Source of the DNA: Calliopum simillimum | Lineage: Eukaryota; Arthropoda; Insecta; Diptera; Lauxaniidae | NCBI GenBank assembly: GCA_951812925.1 | Contig: OX638369.1 | Location: 54,007,373 to 54,071,372 of the forward strand | Direction of reading: 5' to 3' | DNA length: 64,000 nucleotides | Part shown: in pieces, positions 43,880-56,654 of the stretch | Layout of the letters: each line of letters begins with the position of its first letter | How positions within the stretch are numbered: the first letter of the stretch is position 1 | Notes under the pieces: model-generated | The model's input: only the letters and a program-made list of their open reading frames with translations | What the model was told of the DNA's origin: nothing | The model's database searches: none | Translations under genes and position numbers: made by a program

Positions 43880-44700
43880 TTCGAATCATGAGACATCAGT
43901 GGCTTAATCATCTTGCATTGGGATTGGTGCTCTATTGGCTTTCAAATAACATTCACTTGATTTGAAGCGATAACTATTCGAGTGAGTTTGAACTGCTCCC
44001 ATTCTTGACTCGGCAGCCACTTCGTTCATCATCTGGATCAAAATAGTTTGCGCAGTGTCCCCAAAAATTATAACTTTTTCTGCCGGAAATTTTTGTCTCC
44101 GACAAGCCGGTAAATAAGGCCCTGAAGCTGAACGGGAAATTGCATTGGACTCACAAGAATATCTCTCGCTTGGTTCTTTTACCAGCACGCTTATGCGATA
44201 CCTCTATGGCAGTGCGACAATCACGTCGCAAGTGACCTGAAGCGAAACAATTGGCACAGTATGTTCAAGTTAAGGTTAAGGTGGCGGTAATCGCATAGAG
44301 CAAAATCTCACATGGACCAACTAGGTTCGTAGCATTACCACAAACTCATTTCTGTTAGGAGCCAAGTAGTGTTCTGATTTAATGATTTTCGTCAATGTCG
44401 AAGGTTCCAGTCTTTAAGGTATTCCAGCCAATACATTTATAAAGCCGAGCATTGCCTGCTTAACAGTATTCTCGAAGAAAAATTATTCTTCTGGGTCTGT
44501 TTGGTTTCGAGTAGTCGGCAGACGAGTTTAAACTCATGAGACGTCGACGACTCATCCTTCTTGTATTTTCTGATTGGACGGATTAGGACTTCTCCATTGG
44601 TGACCCATGAATATCTCTCGCTTTGTAACTTTTCCAATTATGTTGATTACCATCACAGCCACGCCGAAAGTGATATCACTTAGCACAATACTATACAAAT
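43880..44700 (-). pseudogene. Duplicated gag zinc-knuckle relics of a retrotransposon
   Basis: On the minus strand 44217-44258 encodes CANCFASGHLRRDC, an exact C-x2-C-x4-H-x4-C zinc knuckle, followed by RTAIEV and then GKRTKREIF. A second, broken copy at 44655-44687 encodes CAK-stop-Y then HFRRGC, and is followed by GKVTKREIF. TCATGAGAC(A/G)TC also occurs in both units (43888, 44536). So part of a gag nucleocapsid region was tandemly duplicated and has decayed. In the intact element the knuckle would bind RNA during packaging. No protease, RT or LTRs were found, so the element family is unknown. Confidence 0.6.
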
Positions 44701-44759
44701 TCTCTCCATGAACAGCGTTAACTATAGAAGGCCGTGTTTCAATGAACAACTTCTGTATA

Positions 44760-46305
44760 GTACAAGTTGTTCTCTGTTCAAATTCTTTTTTTACCGCTTT
44801 TCTCTATTTTTAAGCTATTTTGCTTGATATTTTGAGCAAAATGTCAACTTTGTTTCTTGTGCATTTTTCAAAGTCCCAATTCTATTCCAACTGAGGATTA
44901 AAACTCTAAGCAGACTTGATAGTCTTTGTAGTAAATTTCGCACAATTTAAAAAAGTGACAACACTGACATGCAACTGCCTACAACAACAATTTTGCGCTT
45001 AAGTTATTGGCGCCTACTGTTCGTACCTGTTGTTGTTTCTTTATCCTCCTGCATTCCAAGCGCTTTCGTTCATTAGTGTAGCGCGTGCTTTATAATTTGC
45101 AACGAACAAATGTGAATACCCGTAGATTAAGGTCAATGCACATATGGATCCTTTTCGCTGGCTGCCTCCACCACTGTTTTTGCGCTCTTTGATTTTTCGC
45201 ACTAATGGTGCAGAATAATTATGACATGATGGCTACTGTGTCTCTACTTGGCTGTGACGTTGTCGTTGTTGTTGTGTGACTATTGGCATGTGGTGTGGTA
45301 TTAAATCAGGATTACAAATGAACGACGAACGTCGAATTTTTCTATGAAAAATGATTGTCGCCGTTCGGTTTTCTCCTTTATCAGTGCATTTACTGCACTT
45401 GTTGCTTTGCTTAAGATGTGATAAATCACCCATGGACTATCACAGACAGTTTTGGTTATCGTTTGCCTATGATAAATTATTTAGAGAACTTAAGGCACTT
45501 AACAGTTGACTGATTAAAAAAATGGATTCACACAGACATTTGCATAATTTTTATCATTTTATTTAAAAGAAAAAAAATTTAAAAATTATTCCGCACCTTT
45601 CAGTTTTTTCGCTTTAATAAAATAATCAAAATCAGTATGGCAATAAATAAAAGCAAACACTGCAGCAGCAGACAACAACAAGTGGTATGGCATGCAACCT
45701 TACAGCCAACCAACAATCAATTGGCAACACTTACTCTCGAATGGACCAACAAAATTCCATGGCTAATCAATGCCATTAAAATCGGAATTCGACATTTAAC
45801 ACTTGCAATAAAAATAAACAAAATTTTATTCGATTTCATTTTGAATTTTGGAAACTTTCGAAAATTGTCTCGACACTCCAATGATCACGAGGCGGACATC
45901 AGCGCCGCCAGCACCACCGTCCATAAGTCCACAGTCCATAAGTTTTTTGTTCGTACGCAGTTCATCCAATAAACACAGTAAAAAATGAAGACAAACCAAA
46001 ATCAAAATTGAAATCAATGAATTTCAATGACATTCCACTGTACCATTAACACGAAGGTAGTGTGGATGAACTGTGTCCGCTGTTTTCCTCTACTCATACA
46101 GAGAGTTGATATCAAAATTGTTTTTTGGTGGTGAGAATGGATGATGCCTTTTCTTCTTCTTCTTTCGCCAATCACACAAATTATGAGACGATCTTTTTGG
46201 ACAGTTTTATTAATTGCACAAATTTCTTAATGCACATAGCAGCTGAACCTTATGTAAATGTGCTTCATTGGGCCTTTCGTCTGTGGAGGATTTTTCTTAC
46301 TAGAG
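44760..46305. other. Unassigned DNA
   Basis: Balanced composition at 45000-45450 and 45640-46000 with CAA/GTT runs. The 111-codon frame at 45637-45972 is glutamine- and isoleucine-rich with no domain, overlapped by open frames on the other strand. Could include regulatory DNA. Confidence 0.3.
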
Positions 46306-46309
46306 TTGC

Positions 46310-47050
46310 CAAACAGTTACGACACTATTTTGGCAGCACATTTTTGACATTTCTGGCAACACATTTTTCGACATATTTTTTTAGCGTCACGCTTTTTTGG
46401 CAACACATTTTTCTACACTTTGTTGAGAAACATTTCTCGACTCTTTTCGAAACTTCTTTTGGCGGAATATTGACCGACCCTTTTTTATGAACACATTTTT
46501 TTACACTTTTTTGGCGACAAATTTTTCGGTGACACATTTTCCATCATTTTTGTTATTTTTTTTTGACGATATACCTACTTTCCGACCTTTTTTAGCAACA
46601 CATTTCTGACACATTTTTTTACACTTCTTCGATACTTCTTTCCGAGATTTATTTTTCGACCCTTTTTGTTAAGTCACATTTTTCGACACTTTTGTTGGAG
46701 ACGCTTTTTTAGCGACACATTTTTCGAGATTCTTTTTTTTTGCCGACTCTTTTTTCGACATTTTTTTTGGAATTACATTTTTCGAAATTTTTTTTGGCGA
46801 CCTATTTTTCGACATTTTGAAAAGCGACATACTTTTTCGAGACCTTTTTGGCAACAACTTTTTTGCGGACGAGATTTTACGACACTTTTGTGGAACCACA
46901 TTTTTCGACACTTTTTATGGCGATACATTTTTTGTCCCTTTTTCGCACATTTTGTACACATTTTCCAAACCTGTTTTGGCAAAACATTTTTGGAAAATTT
47001 TTTTTGGAACTACATTTTGCGACACTTTTTTAACGACATATTTTTCGTTA
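46310..47050 (+). repeat. Degenerate minisatellite 2 (about 24 bp units)
   Basis: The sequence is built of variants of TTTTTGGCGACACATTTTTC followed by GACAC, for example at 46335, 46365, 46395, 46705, 46890 and 46920. The core ACATTTTTCGA is the same as in the array at 37556-39375. Open frames on both strands (80-160 codons) arise from the repeat and are phenylalanine- or lysine-rich. Confidence 0.85.
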
Positions 47051-47156
47051 TATCCAGTATTATCACGCTAACTATACAAGCTATTTTGATTAAATTTGGT
47101 ATATTGATGCAGAACGAAACTAAACGGAAGGTAGGCGTAATCAAATAAGTTCCACG

Positions 47157-47440
47157 TGTTCTAAGTAATAGGATATTTTTCGAGACTAAGACAATGACGC
47201 TGATATAAGTAATTTCAAGACCAAGACTGCTATATGGTATAGTGCGATGATCACTTTTCAGTCTTGGTAACTTATAGTAAATAGGTGTGTCTCGCAATTT
47301 CAAGCATAAAATAATCAATCAATTCAAAATTACGCCTCTGCTTTGGAAAAATAAAATTTGGAAATTTTGAATTTTTTCAAGACCAAGCCCGAGGCTAAGA
47401 CTTAAAGCCAAGACCAAGACCCAATGTCCTCGATCTTGGG
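47157..47440 (+). repeat. Dispersed repeat B, plus-strand copy
   Basis: Aligned with the minus strand of 56655-57035: TTTCAAGACCAAGACTGC/ATCAAGACAAAGACTGC, AGGTGTGTCTCGC and then TTTTTCAAGACCAAG... near the end. Both copies have blocks of AAGACCAAGACC at the two sides of a central AGGTGTGTCTCGC segment. Class unknown. Confidence 0.65.
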
Positions 47441-49999
47441 TTGCTCCTCACTATGTACTAAGTTAGACGCGTTTTACTATTATAATATATTCAGCTGCAT
47501 GTGCAATGTTTGGTGGAAGAAGTTCGCAAGAGGTTTTTCAAGGTTGTCAGACCCACACTCCTGGCGTAATAATGCATGTCATCCACAGTATCTCTGCGGC
47601 AGAGTTTCGGAAGACCATTAGAAATGTATGAAATTAAAATGTTGGGATTAAGGACTCACATCCAAGATGTTTATGTGACACCTCCTGTAAAAGTGGCACC
47701 TGAGGGCAGCAATGCTATCGTTGATATCTCGATGGGGCTATACCAAAAAACTGTTCCTTCGGACAACTACCCTCCTTAGACCTTTCTGCCTTCTCTTCTT
47801 GTTTCCACATATGTGGTTGCACTGGACTCATGATTTTTCTTTTAATCATTTCATCCCACAAAGATCTTAAAATAGTCGCCTTGTTTCAAGCGCTTTTTTC
47901 TATAATTTTCGATATATCCCATTTAGATTTATCATATGATCGCTGTTTCATAGTTAAATATTGAAACTTGGCAACCATAAATGCATTGTGGGAGAATTCA
48001 TTACGTTGCTTGCGGAAACAACCTGTAATCACGTCAGCAGCAGACCTGTGGTTTTGCTGTCGATTTCAGTTTTAGACTCCTGCATATATTGCTGGCATAA
48101 ATTATTCCCATATTTTACGTATTGCCTCTGGTGTGAGCTCCTTTTTCTTTTTGTTTGAAGATGATTTTTGCTGGCAGATTATTCGCATGCGTTGTTTAAT
48201 TAATTGTTCATTTTTGCCGTTGATTTTTATTTTTGTTTTAAAATATATGGGTACATTCCAATGAAACTGTTCATAGCAGGTTGTTTCTATATTGCTGCAA
48301 AACTTAGATGTTGATAAGATCTTATTTTTAGTATACTTTACTTAAAGCCTCACAATTTTAGCAATAGTTTTTACAGGTCACAAACATAAAACAATCGATC
48401 TTTACAGCGTAGTTTTTAAACACTGTAATGGAGACGATCCGCGTTCTGGCTTAACAACTTAACGTGCTGTATTATGCACTAGAACAAGCTACACAGAGTT
48501 GTTGATGTTGCCTTGAAGAGCGTGACTTTTGCAATTGGTTCTTGTGATGACAGTATACCATGGCGTTCTTATTTGACAGCCCATGAAAATATCCTCATAC
48601 TTCTTGTTCTCTTTATTTTCTATCGATTATGTTATGAAGAAATTTATACGGGAATGTTTTCGGAAAGTAATATTAGTTCAAGTGTACTTTAACACTAATA
48701 TACCTATATAATTCGAAAGCAAATCCTTTGATTTCATAGAAAATTGTGTGAATTTTGCTTGGTTTTTTTTTTCTACAAAAGAAAGCTATCCCATATTACT
48801 TCTTTCACTGATCAACCACCCACGTTGTTGTCGTAAATTTTGACCACCTTCGAAATGCTGCAGCAAGCTTTCTCCTGCCTAGTTTATTACAACAACAAAT
48901 TGATACGCTTAATTTCTTCACGTGCCAAATGATCATCAACTTTGTAGAACCCATAAGCACCGAACAATTCATGTTTCCACAAAGCGCATAAGCAACATAA
49001 AAATCAGTCTGCTGACTTATTTAAAAGCCGCTTTCCATTGATCATTAAATTAATTCATTCAATAGCGCCGCTTTCCATGTCGATGTTGCTGTCAATCTTG
49101 AAATTTGTTGCACTGATTGCTCCATACACAATAATATCGTCGATCGGCATGTTGCATGCAATGGAGATGAAGTTGAAAAAAAAGGAAAATGAAGAGTTCA
49201 AAGAATTTACAGCTCATCTACAACAATTAACAATATAAATTTATCTCGAGTGCCCATGCAGGAAATACCTACCTTTGCTCATAGTTTAGTCAGCAATACA
49301 TTGACACTTGGCATAAAGTCTGCACACAATTGAACATAATAAGGATCTTCTTTCTTGCTTTCATTTTGTTTAATTTCGAAAGCATGAAATTCCATTTGCA
49401 TGATACAGAAATTGTCTTCATTTCACTGTATCGACATTGACAGGAGATCACATTTGATTCATGCAAAATTACATTTCTGCTAAATTACATTAATGGCGAC
49501 AAGTGTCGAAAGTTGTTAAAATGAAATTGCATGTACAACGGTCATGATCATGTTGATCATGCCAATTTATATAGACAGCAACATCTCTTACACTCTCTCT
49601 CGACTTCTGATTGACCCTTTGTGTGTTTGGTGTTGTAAATAAACCTGAACTTTTCGCGTTTAGGGTCAACAATGAAGTGATTTCAAATTGCTTGCTGTGA
49701 TCTTTTGCGTCACCCCCCGCGCGATCACTTCATTTATTTGTTTGTTTGTGTTTGCTGGCTGTATCGTAGTGACTGACAGTGAGCGATCTTGACACTTCAT
49801 TTGTTTGATGATCATCATCATGATGATTCTCCCTTTGATGCGATCAATTTGGATTTGGATCCTTCTTTCGTGATACTTCAATGTAATGTCAATAGCAAAT
49901 CACTTAATTTGTTTGCTGTTGTTAAAGGTAATTTTCACAGCTTGTCGAGCGAAGATGACTTTCCACGCTTAAGGGGGTATGTCCGGCTAATGAAGTCGA
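47441..49999. other. Unassigned DNA
   Basis: No transposon, RNA or convincing exon recognised. Composition is balanced between about 48700 and 49950, with several homeodomain-type ATTA sites and paired ATGATCAT motifs near 49806-49825; this is compatible with non-coding regulatory sequence but not proof. Confidence 0.3.
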
Positions 50000-51195
50000 G
50001 AAGAAAAATATTGATAATGGTTCAAAGAGCTCAAAAATGTTAAAAGTTTGAAAAATATTGAAAAAGGTTCAAAGAGCTAAAAAAAATTGGTAAATGTTGA
50101 AGAAGTCGGAAATATTAAAAAAGGAGCAAAGAGCACAAACATGTTAAAACTTGGAAAATGTTAATTAAGTCGAAAAATATTGAAAAAGAGCTCAAAAACG
50201 TTTAAAGCTTGAAAAATGTTGAAAAATATTGAAAAAGGTTCAAGGTGCTCAAAAATGTTAAAAGTTTGAAAAAAGTTGAAAATATTGAAAAATGTTCAAA
50301 GAGCTCGAAAATGTTAAACGTTTGAAAAAATTTTAAAAATATTGAAAAAGGTTCAAACAGCTCAAAATTTTTAAGAAATTGAGAAAAGTTGAAAAAGATT
50401 CAAAGAGCTCAAAAAAATTAGTAAATGTTGAAGAAGTTGGAAATATTCAAAAAGGAACAAAGACCACAATCATGTTAAAAATTTGGAAAATATTGATTAA
50501 GTCGAAAAATAATGAAAATTTTCAAAGAGCTCAAAAATGCTAAAAGTTTGAAAAAGTTGAAAAATATTGAAAAAGATTCAAAGAGTTCAAAAATATTAAA
50601 ATATTTCGAAAAGGTTGAAGAAGTTGAAAGAGGTTCAGAAAGCTCAAAAATATTAAAAACTTGGAAATGTTGAAAAAGTCGAAAGTTATTGAAAATAGAT
50701 CAAAGAGCTCAAAAACGTTAAAAATTTGAAAAAAAAATTTTAATAATTTGGAATATATTGAAAAAGGTTCAAAGACCTTGAAAATGTTTAAAAAATTTCG
50801 AAAATGTTAAGGTAGTTGAAAAATGTTGAAAGTGGATCAGACATCTCAAAACTGTTAAAACTTGGAAAATGATGATAAAGTCGAAAAATATTTAAAGAGG
50901 TTCAAAGGTTAAAACTTGGAAAATGTTGATAAAGTCGAAAAGTTTTAAAAAAGGTCAAAGAGTTTAAAATGTTCAATTATTTGGAAAATGTTAGAGAAGA
51001 CGGATATATTGAAAAAGGTTCAATAGCATAAATATGTTAAAAATTTCGAAAATACTGAAAGAGTTCAAAAATATTGAATAAGGTTTTGAAAAGCAAAACA
51101 ATGTTTTAAAATTTGGAAAAGGTTGAAAAGTCAAAAAATATTCAACAAGTTTCAGAAAGCTAAAAGGTGGAAAATGTGGAAGAAGTCTAAAATTA
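50000..51195 (-). repeat. Degenerate minisatellite 3 (composite units of about 65-70 bp)
   Basis: Repeated blocks GAAAAATATTGAAAAAGGTT, CAAAGAGCTCAAAAATGTTA and AAGTTTGAAAAATGTTGAA alternate for 1.2 kb. Read on the minus strand, the units are CAACATTTTTCAAACTTTTA and AACATTTTTGAGCTCTTTGA, sharing the CAACATTTTTC(G/A)A core of arrays 1 and 2. The plus strand is purine-rich. No gene. Confidence 0.9.
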
Positions 51196-51199
51196 AGAA

Positions 51200-52770
51200 A
51201 AAATTCTAAATCCTGCTGTAAAAAACAATCAGAACCAACTAACATAAAACGAATTAATACGTTACTGGAAGACATTCAACAATAAGACACCTAAGATTGA
51301 GTTTATTGTTGATTGAATTAAATAGAGCTCACGGTTTCGTTCATTTATTACTTATTACGGTACTGGAACTTAGTAGAAACATAACCAACTTAAACACTGG
51401 AAGCGCGAGAAGGTTCGAAAAAAGCAGCAATTTTATTCCATTAGCTGTTGCTAGAGCCATCCAATGGTAACCAACTATCACCAGCAAATGTTATTTAAGC
51501 GCGTTCATTATAGATAGTGGTTTAGTTACAGTTTGATTACAGTGCAGGAAAGTTAAAGTGTTGACCATTGCCCAGTTAATAAAAAAATGAAGAACAGTCA
51601 ACAATTGAAAATGAAATTGTTTTAATGTAAAAGAAAGATAGTTATCAAAGTGATAAAAATAAAAAAAATAAATTATTTGTTTCTTTGATTACAGTGCTTA
51701 GACTCTTAAAAGCGAATACAGGAAGACTAAATTTTGCATAAGATATTCTGAAAAATATTCTAGGCTTATGTTGGCAAGGTCGCCAATTGTTGAAAGAGTT
51801 AATAAGTTTGGAAACCATCAACAACTCCCAATGTTCGAAAAAAAAGTAACATTTATTTGCATACATACATTTCATTAACTTCAAATCAGCATAAGCCCTT
51901 AATCAAATGAAATTCTTTGCGAGACACTTCGTGATATTTGAATGCACACTATATTGAACAAATGTCCACTCACTGCCTTTGGTTACAATCATGTTGCACC
52001 AACAAATTTTTTTGAATTTACGTTTTTTTTTTTTTGCCAAATTTTATTTTCTTGTGCAATAATTGACTTGATGCTTTGGCCGCACATTGACTAGGTCAGC
52101 TGGGTCAAATTAAAGTAGAAAAAATAGCAATTTCTTGCTCTTGTCAGATTGACCGCTATAACTGCAACGAAGCGACAACAAGACGAAGACGGCAAAGATG
52201 GTGATGGCTCCATGAAAAATACCGCTTAGGGATGCATGCAAATCTTTATTGAAAATGGCCAGGAGTGTGATCATCATAAACATAAAAAATCATGGAAGCA
52301 GTTGAAATGATCCAGAAATTCAATTAACTGTACTCATGAAACTAACATAATTTTTTTTTTTTAGTTGACAGTGTTGCCATACTAATGGTAAAACAAATTT
52401 GGGGCAATGTTGATCTTGAAAAAGGCAAATGAGTTCAAAAGCTCTAAGATTTCCTTATCTATATATTAATACACAAGACAAAACTTTGTCCTACCCTTTT
52501 TACTACGTTAGAAATGGAGCACAACTTTGAATTATACACCATTAGAATGGTATTTGTGTGTAAATGTGCACGAAGCTATAATTAAAGAGGGATGATAAAT
52601 GAGCTTTTCTATTTTGTACCAAATAGCAAAAACAAGTACTAAAACTGTCCAAAACGTACCAAAATTATTTAATACATTTGTGGTAAATTTTTGACCACTG
52701 GGAGATTCTAGTACATATTAAAGGAGTCCAAAAAATTTAACTATTTCAAATTGAATTGCCTTAGTCGATA
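51200..52770. other. Unassigned AT-rich DNA
   Basis: Poly-A and poly-T tracts (51655-51670, 52020-52035) and no recognisable element or gene. Confidence 0.4.
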
Positions 52771-53065
52771 TACAGTTGCGGTCAACTAATTAGCAACGCA
52801 GCGGTGTATTACATTTAGTTGTCAATATATCATAATTTTCTGAAGAAACTTTAAAAAATTTATATCGGTTGATGGTCTTACAATAATTATTTGTTAAGTA
52901 CACTTCACTTTATGCAAAAGGAAGCCCCTACTATTTTGTTTTTTAGTATATTAAGTAAGGATTAATAATACTCTCGGTCATATAATTAACAACGCTTTGT
53001 TTATTTTTAATCAAAGCAACTTTTTATTTAAAAAACATTTAATATTTCGTTGCAAAACCATTATT

Positions 53066-53710
53066 TCACATAACTGCTTCAGTCCTACGAGCCATTGAAT
53101 CCACTAATTTTCGGCACACAGCATTTGGAATGGCTTCCCATTCCATCTTTACTTTTGCAAATAACTCCAAGAAATTTCCAACTTTATGCAACTGAACTTT
53201 TTTTTTTAATTGCTCCCAGAGGTTCTCGATGGGATTGAGGTCTAGGTTGCATGAAGGCCGATCCAATAGTGGGATGTAATTTTCCCCCATACACCGTTTT
53301 GTTAACAGCTCGGTATGCTTGGGATCGTTATCTTGCTGCAGGATGCAAGACACTAGCATGTTTTCATCACAGAATGGAACCATAAGGATAGAAATATACT
53401 AGTGCTGATCCATATGGCCCTCAATCTTTGCAATTGGACCAACACCGCGCCATGACATGGATCCCCAGATCATAATATTTCCACCACTATGCTTTAGTGT
53501 AGGACGTGTGTATTTTGGGTCAAATTTCTTTAGTCTAAAACGACGGATGTAGGTTTTACCATCAGACGAAACTCTATTTATTTTATTTCATCCGAAAAAA
53601 GGACTTTTTTTCATTCTTTTACTGACCAGTGCTTATATTTCCGGCGAACTGTAACCTTTTCTTTCTGTTCACTTCTAATAGAAGAGGCTTCGTTCTGGTG
53701 TTGGTCCCAT
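53066..53710 (-). pseudogene. Tc1-like transposase C-terminal part, left arm
   Basis: From about 53700 downward the minus strand encodes KPLLLEVNRKKRLQFAG, KHWSVKE and VLFSDE (first catalytic D), then FDPKYTRPTLKHSGGNIMIW and GSMSWRGVGPIAKIEGHMDQ. After a small gap comes ILQQDNDPKHT (second D) and LDLNPIENLWEQLKKK (the E of DD34E). The end is MARRTEAVM. Stops after GHMDQH and in VKE*KK, and frameshifts, make it non-functional. DD34E with QDNDPKHT is diagnostic for the Tc1 group. Confidence 0.9.
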
Positions 53711-54110
53711 TGCAAAGATTGAGGGCCATATGGATCACCACCAGTATATTTCTATCCTTAATGATGTAATGGTTCCATTCTGTGATGAAATCATGCCAGT
53801 GTCTTGGATCCTGCAGCAAGATAACGATCCGAAGCATACCGAGCTGTTAACAAAACGGAGTATGGGTGAAAATTACATCCCACTATTGGATTGGCCTTCA
53901 TGCAGCCTAGACCTCAATTCCATCGAGAACCTCTGGGAGCAATTAAAAAAAAAGTTCAGTTGCATAAAGTTGAAAACTTCTTGGAGTTATTTGCAAAAGT
54001 AAAGATGGAATGGGAAGCCATTCCAAATGCTGTGTGCCGAAAATTAGTGGATTCAATGGCTCGTAGGACTGAAGCAGTTATGAGATATAATGGTTTTGCA
54101 ACGAAATATT
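53700..54110 (+). pseudogene. Tc1-like transposase C-terminal part, right arm
   Basis: The plus strand encodes GVGPIAKIEGHMDHHQYISI, MVPFCDE, ILQQDNDPKHTELLTKR (second catalytic D) and LDLNSIENLWEQLKKK (E). After a one-base change in an A-run near 53950 a second frame gives VQLHKVENFLELFAKVKMEW and IPNAVCRKLVDSMARRTEAV. It starts later in the protein than the left arm, so the junction near 53700 removed the FSDE region here. Not functional. Confidence 0.9.
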
Positions 54111-54380
54111 AAATGTTTTTTAAACAAAAAGTTGCTTTGATTAAAAATAAACAAAGCGTTGTTAATTATATGACCGAGAGTATTATTAATCCTTACTTAA
54201 TATACTAAAAAACAAAATAGTAGGGGCTTCCTTTTGCATAAAGTGAAGTGTACTTAACAAATAATTATTGTTAGACCATCAACCGATATAAAGTTTTTAA
54301 AGTTTCTTCAGAAAATTATGATATATTGACAAATAAATGTAATACACCGCTGCGTTGCTAATTAGTTGACCGCAACTGTA

Positions 54381-56654
54381 AATCAGAAAATATATAAAAA
54401 TAAAGAAAAAGTCAAGTATTTTTGTGTATTACCGAATATGAGAAAAATTAAAAAACTTCAATATGCTCGGAAAATCTAAAAAAAATATATCATTACCTGA
54501 ATTAAAACTTGATTGTACTGGGAAACAACGAAGAATTCGATAAAATTCAAAGGAAACGGAAATACCATTAAAATATACAGACTATAAGTCAATTCTGAAA
54601 AGTGTTAATAGCTATAAATGCATCAAATATACGGATTCCAATCAAAAACATCAAAAAAATATAATCAAATACATCCAAAAATAAAAACATTCAAGAAAAA
54701 TAAAATCCATGAAAATCATTAAAAAAAAAACATCCAAAAATTTGTCCTCACTAAATTGGAGTTCCTATAAATAATTCAGAAATAAGCATTACCCATGCCA
54801 TCCAATACCATTCACCCATCGTTTGCAGTTCTATTGGCACTACTCAACTTAAAAATTGGAGAGGTTTGGCAACACTACCACAACTACTCAAAGAATTTCC
54901 CAAAAATTGTAAAAAAAAAGAAAAAAATTTGCAAACGTTTTGTATGAACTGTTAATACGTTAATGGACATTCGTTCAAGTTGTTGCTTTACAAGTAGGGT
55001 GCCCCAACTTGATCATTTCTATGTTTCTCAGCATTAACTCGTAATGTCTTGTGGATTTTATTGCGATCAGGTACATTGTACCTATTTCTTTTTTCTTAAG
55101 TTTTTTTCTTTCGATTTTGTTCTTTTCGTAATTTTTTAGTAGTTGTCGCTGTTGTTGTTGCTCTTGTTGTTGTAGCTGTAGTTGGACATTTTTTTAGTTT
55201 TTTTGATTTTGCTCTCCTGATCGCCTGAATGTATCACGATGGATTTATAGTTTGGCATGCACGATCAATCAAAAATCGTGAATAGTTCATGACGTAGTAG
55301 ACATAGTCAAAGTCTCTCTTGTGGTATTACTCTATGTAACTGCAATGCGAACAAGATGAGCTGGTGGATTATAAGTGCAACAACTTTTGGCCAAGTGTAA
55401 GGAAAAACAACAACAACAACAACATGTTGTTTAACGATCTTGTACATTATTTTTGTTATGGTTTATTATATTGATCTACTGGTTGAAATTTAAATTTTGT
55501 TATTGTAAGTATTCATTGTCACCAATATATTTCATTTGATTTGACAAGATATGTTTCTTCTACAAATTGGCTAGATTATCTAATTGTTCATATACGTTTT
55601 TCAGGATATGTATCTTCCGTCTTACCGTTTCAATCGAGCCTTTCTCATTCACGTAGGGTTCTTAGCGTAGCGTAGGGTCAGCACCAGCTGTACTTGAAGC
55701 GATAATTTCGTTCTTAACCGAGTAGGTGCATAATGCTTTGCAAGAGAGAACCATTTGATATTTTCATCAGTCAAAAATTTTGTCCAATCGTGAACTCCGC
55801 TATAAACTAGCCTCACTCTCGTTCCCTGATCTCTTAGAAGAACATATCACCCCCAAACAAGTCAAAAGTACTCAGTCAGTTTTTCAAGTTTTTTGATATT
55901 TGATGTTCAAAAAATTGAATTTTGTTTTTTGTATAGAAATCGGTGAATTGCTTGTCTTTTTATGATGAAAATAACCACTTTTTAACAGAAATATGGCTAA
56001 ATGAATCTTACCAAACTAAAGCCTATAATATTTAAGACCAGAAATAGCAAATAACTCAAAACTCGGGAAAACTGACTTAGTACTTTTCACTTGTATAGGA
56101 ACGATATACACCAGGTACTTGTAAGAATTGGTGGTACCATCCCACGAAGGAAGGAAAATATATCACTTTTGGATTTGAGTTTTTTTTTTTTTTGGCATCT
56201 GATTTCAGACTAGTTCAACTTAGGGCTTTTTTGTAAGACCGAACTATTTTAACTGCTAAAAAACAAAAATTTTTAAGTTTCCAGGAGACTGTGACCAGTG
56301 ACCTGAGGTTTTTTCACTTTTTTTTTTCAATATGAATGTAACAACAAAATCGTACGATATATGTATTTAATTAAAATACTGAGACCTGAGAAACTGACTG
56401 ACCACGACACAATACCATACACAAAACTCGGCGTATCTTAAAATCACACATATAGGTAAATTCTTTGAACCCGATAAACCCTATTCTGCAAATGAAAATG
56501 GGACACCGCCTTAAACAAATCATTTCTCCAAATAACTAGATCTTGCAATTAAAAAAACAGACGAGTGCTTTGAACCCTGCGTTCAAACCTGATTATGTTC
56601 ATATCTGTCTTGTCAGAGACAAACTAATTCGGCAGAACCTAACACCCTTAGCGA
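54381..56654. other. Unassigned AT-rich DNA with GTT/CAA tracts
   Basis: Tracts of GTTGTT (55150-55180) and CAACAA (55405-55425); no recognisable gene, RNA or element end. Confidence 0.4.

Larger units (their letters stand above)
52773..54378. mobile_element. Tc1-like element rearranged as a head-to-head inverted duplication
   Basis: The ends are CAGTTGCGGTCAACTAATTA and its complement, flanked by TA on each side (52771-52772, 54379-54380). The whole left arm up to about 53380 is a nearly identical reverse complement of the right arm from about 53760. Both arms hold the 3' end of the same Tc1-type transposase gene, the left on the minus strand and the right on the plus strand. The N-terminal DNA-binding half is absent. 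The arm similarity implies a recent event that joined two copies or folded one back near 53700. Confidence 0.9.

Noticed and set aside
45637..45972. 111-codon plus-strand frame
   Set aside because: Low-information glutamine/isoleucine-rich translation with an overlapping open frame on the other strand, no splice or promoter context and no known motif.
46666..47148. 160-codon phenylalanine-rich frame and lysine-rich frames opposite
   Set aside because: Products of minisatellite 2; both strands are open because of the repeat, and no domain is present.
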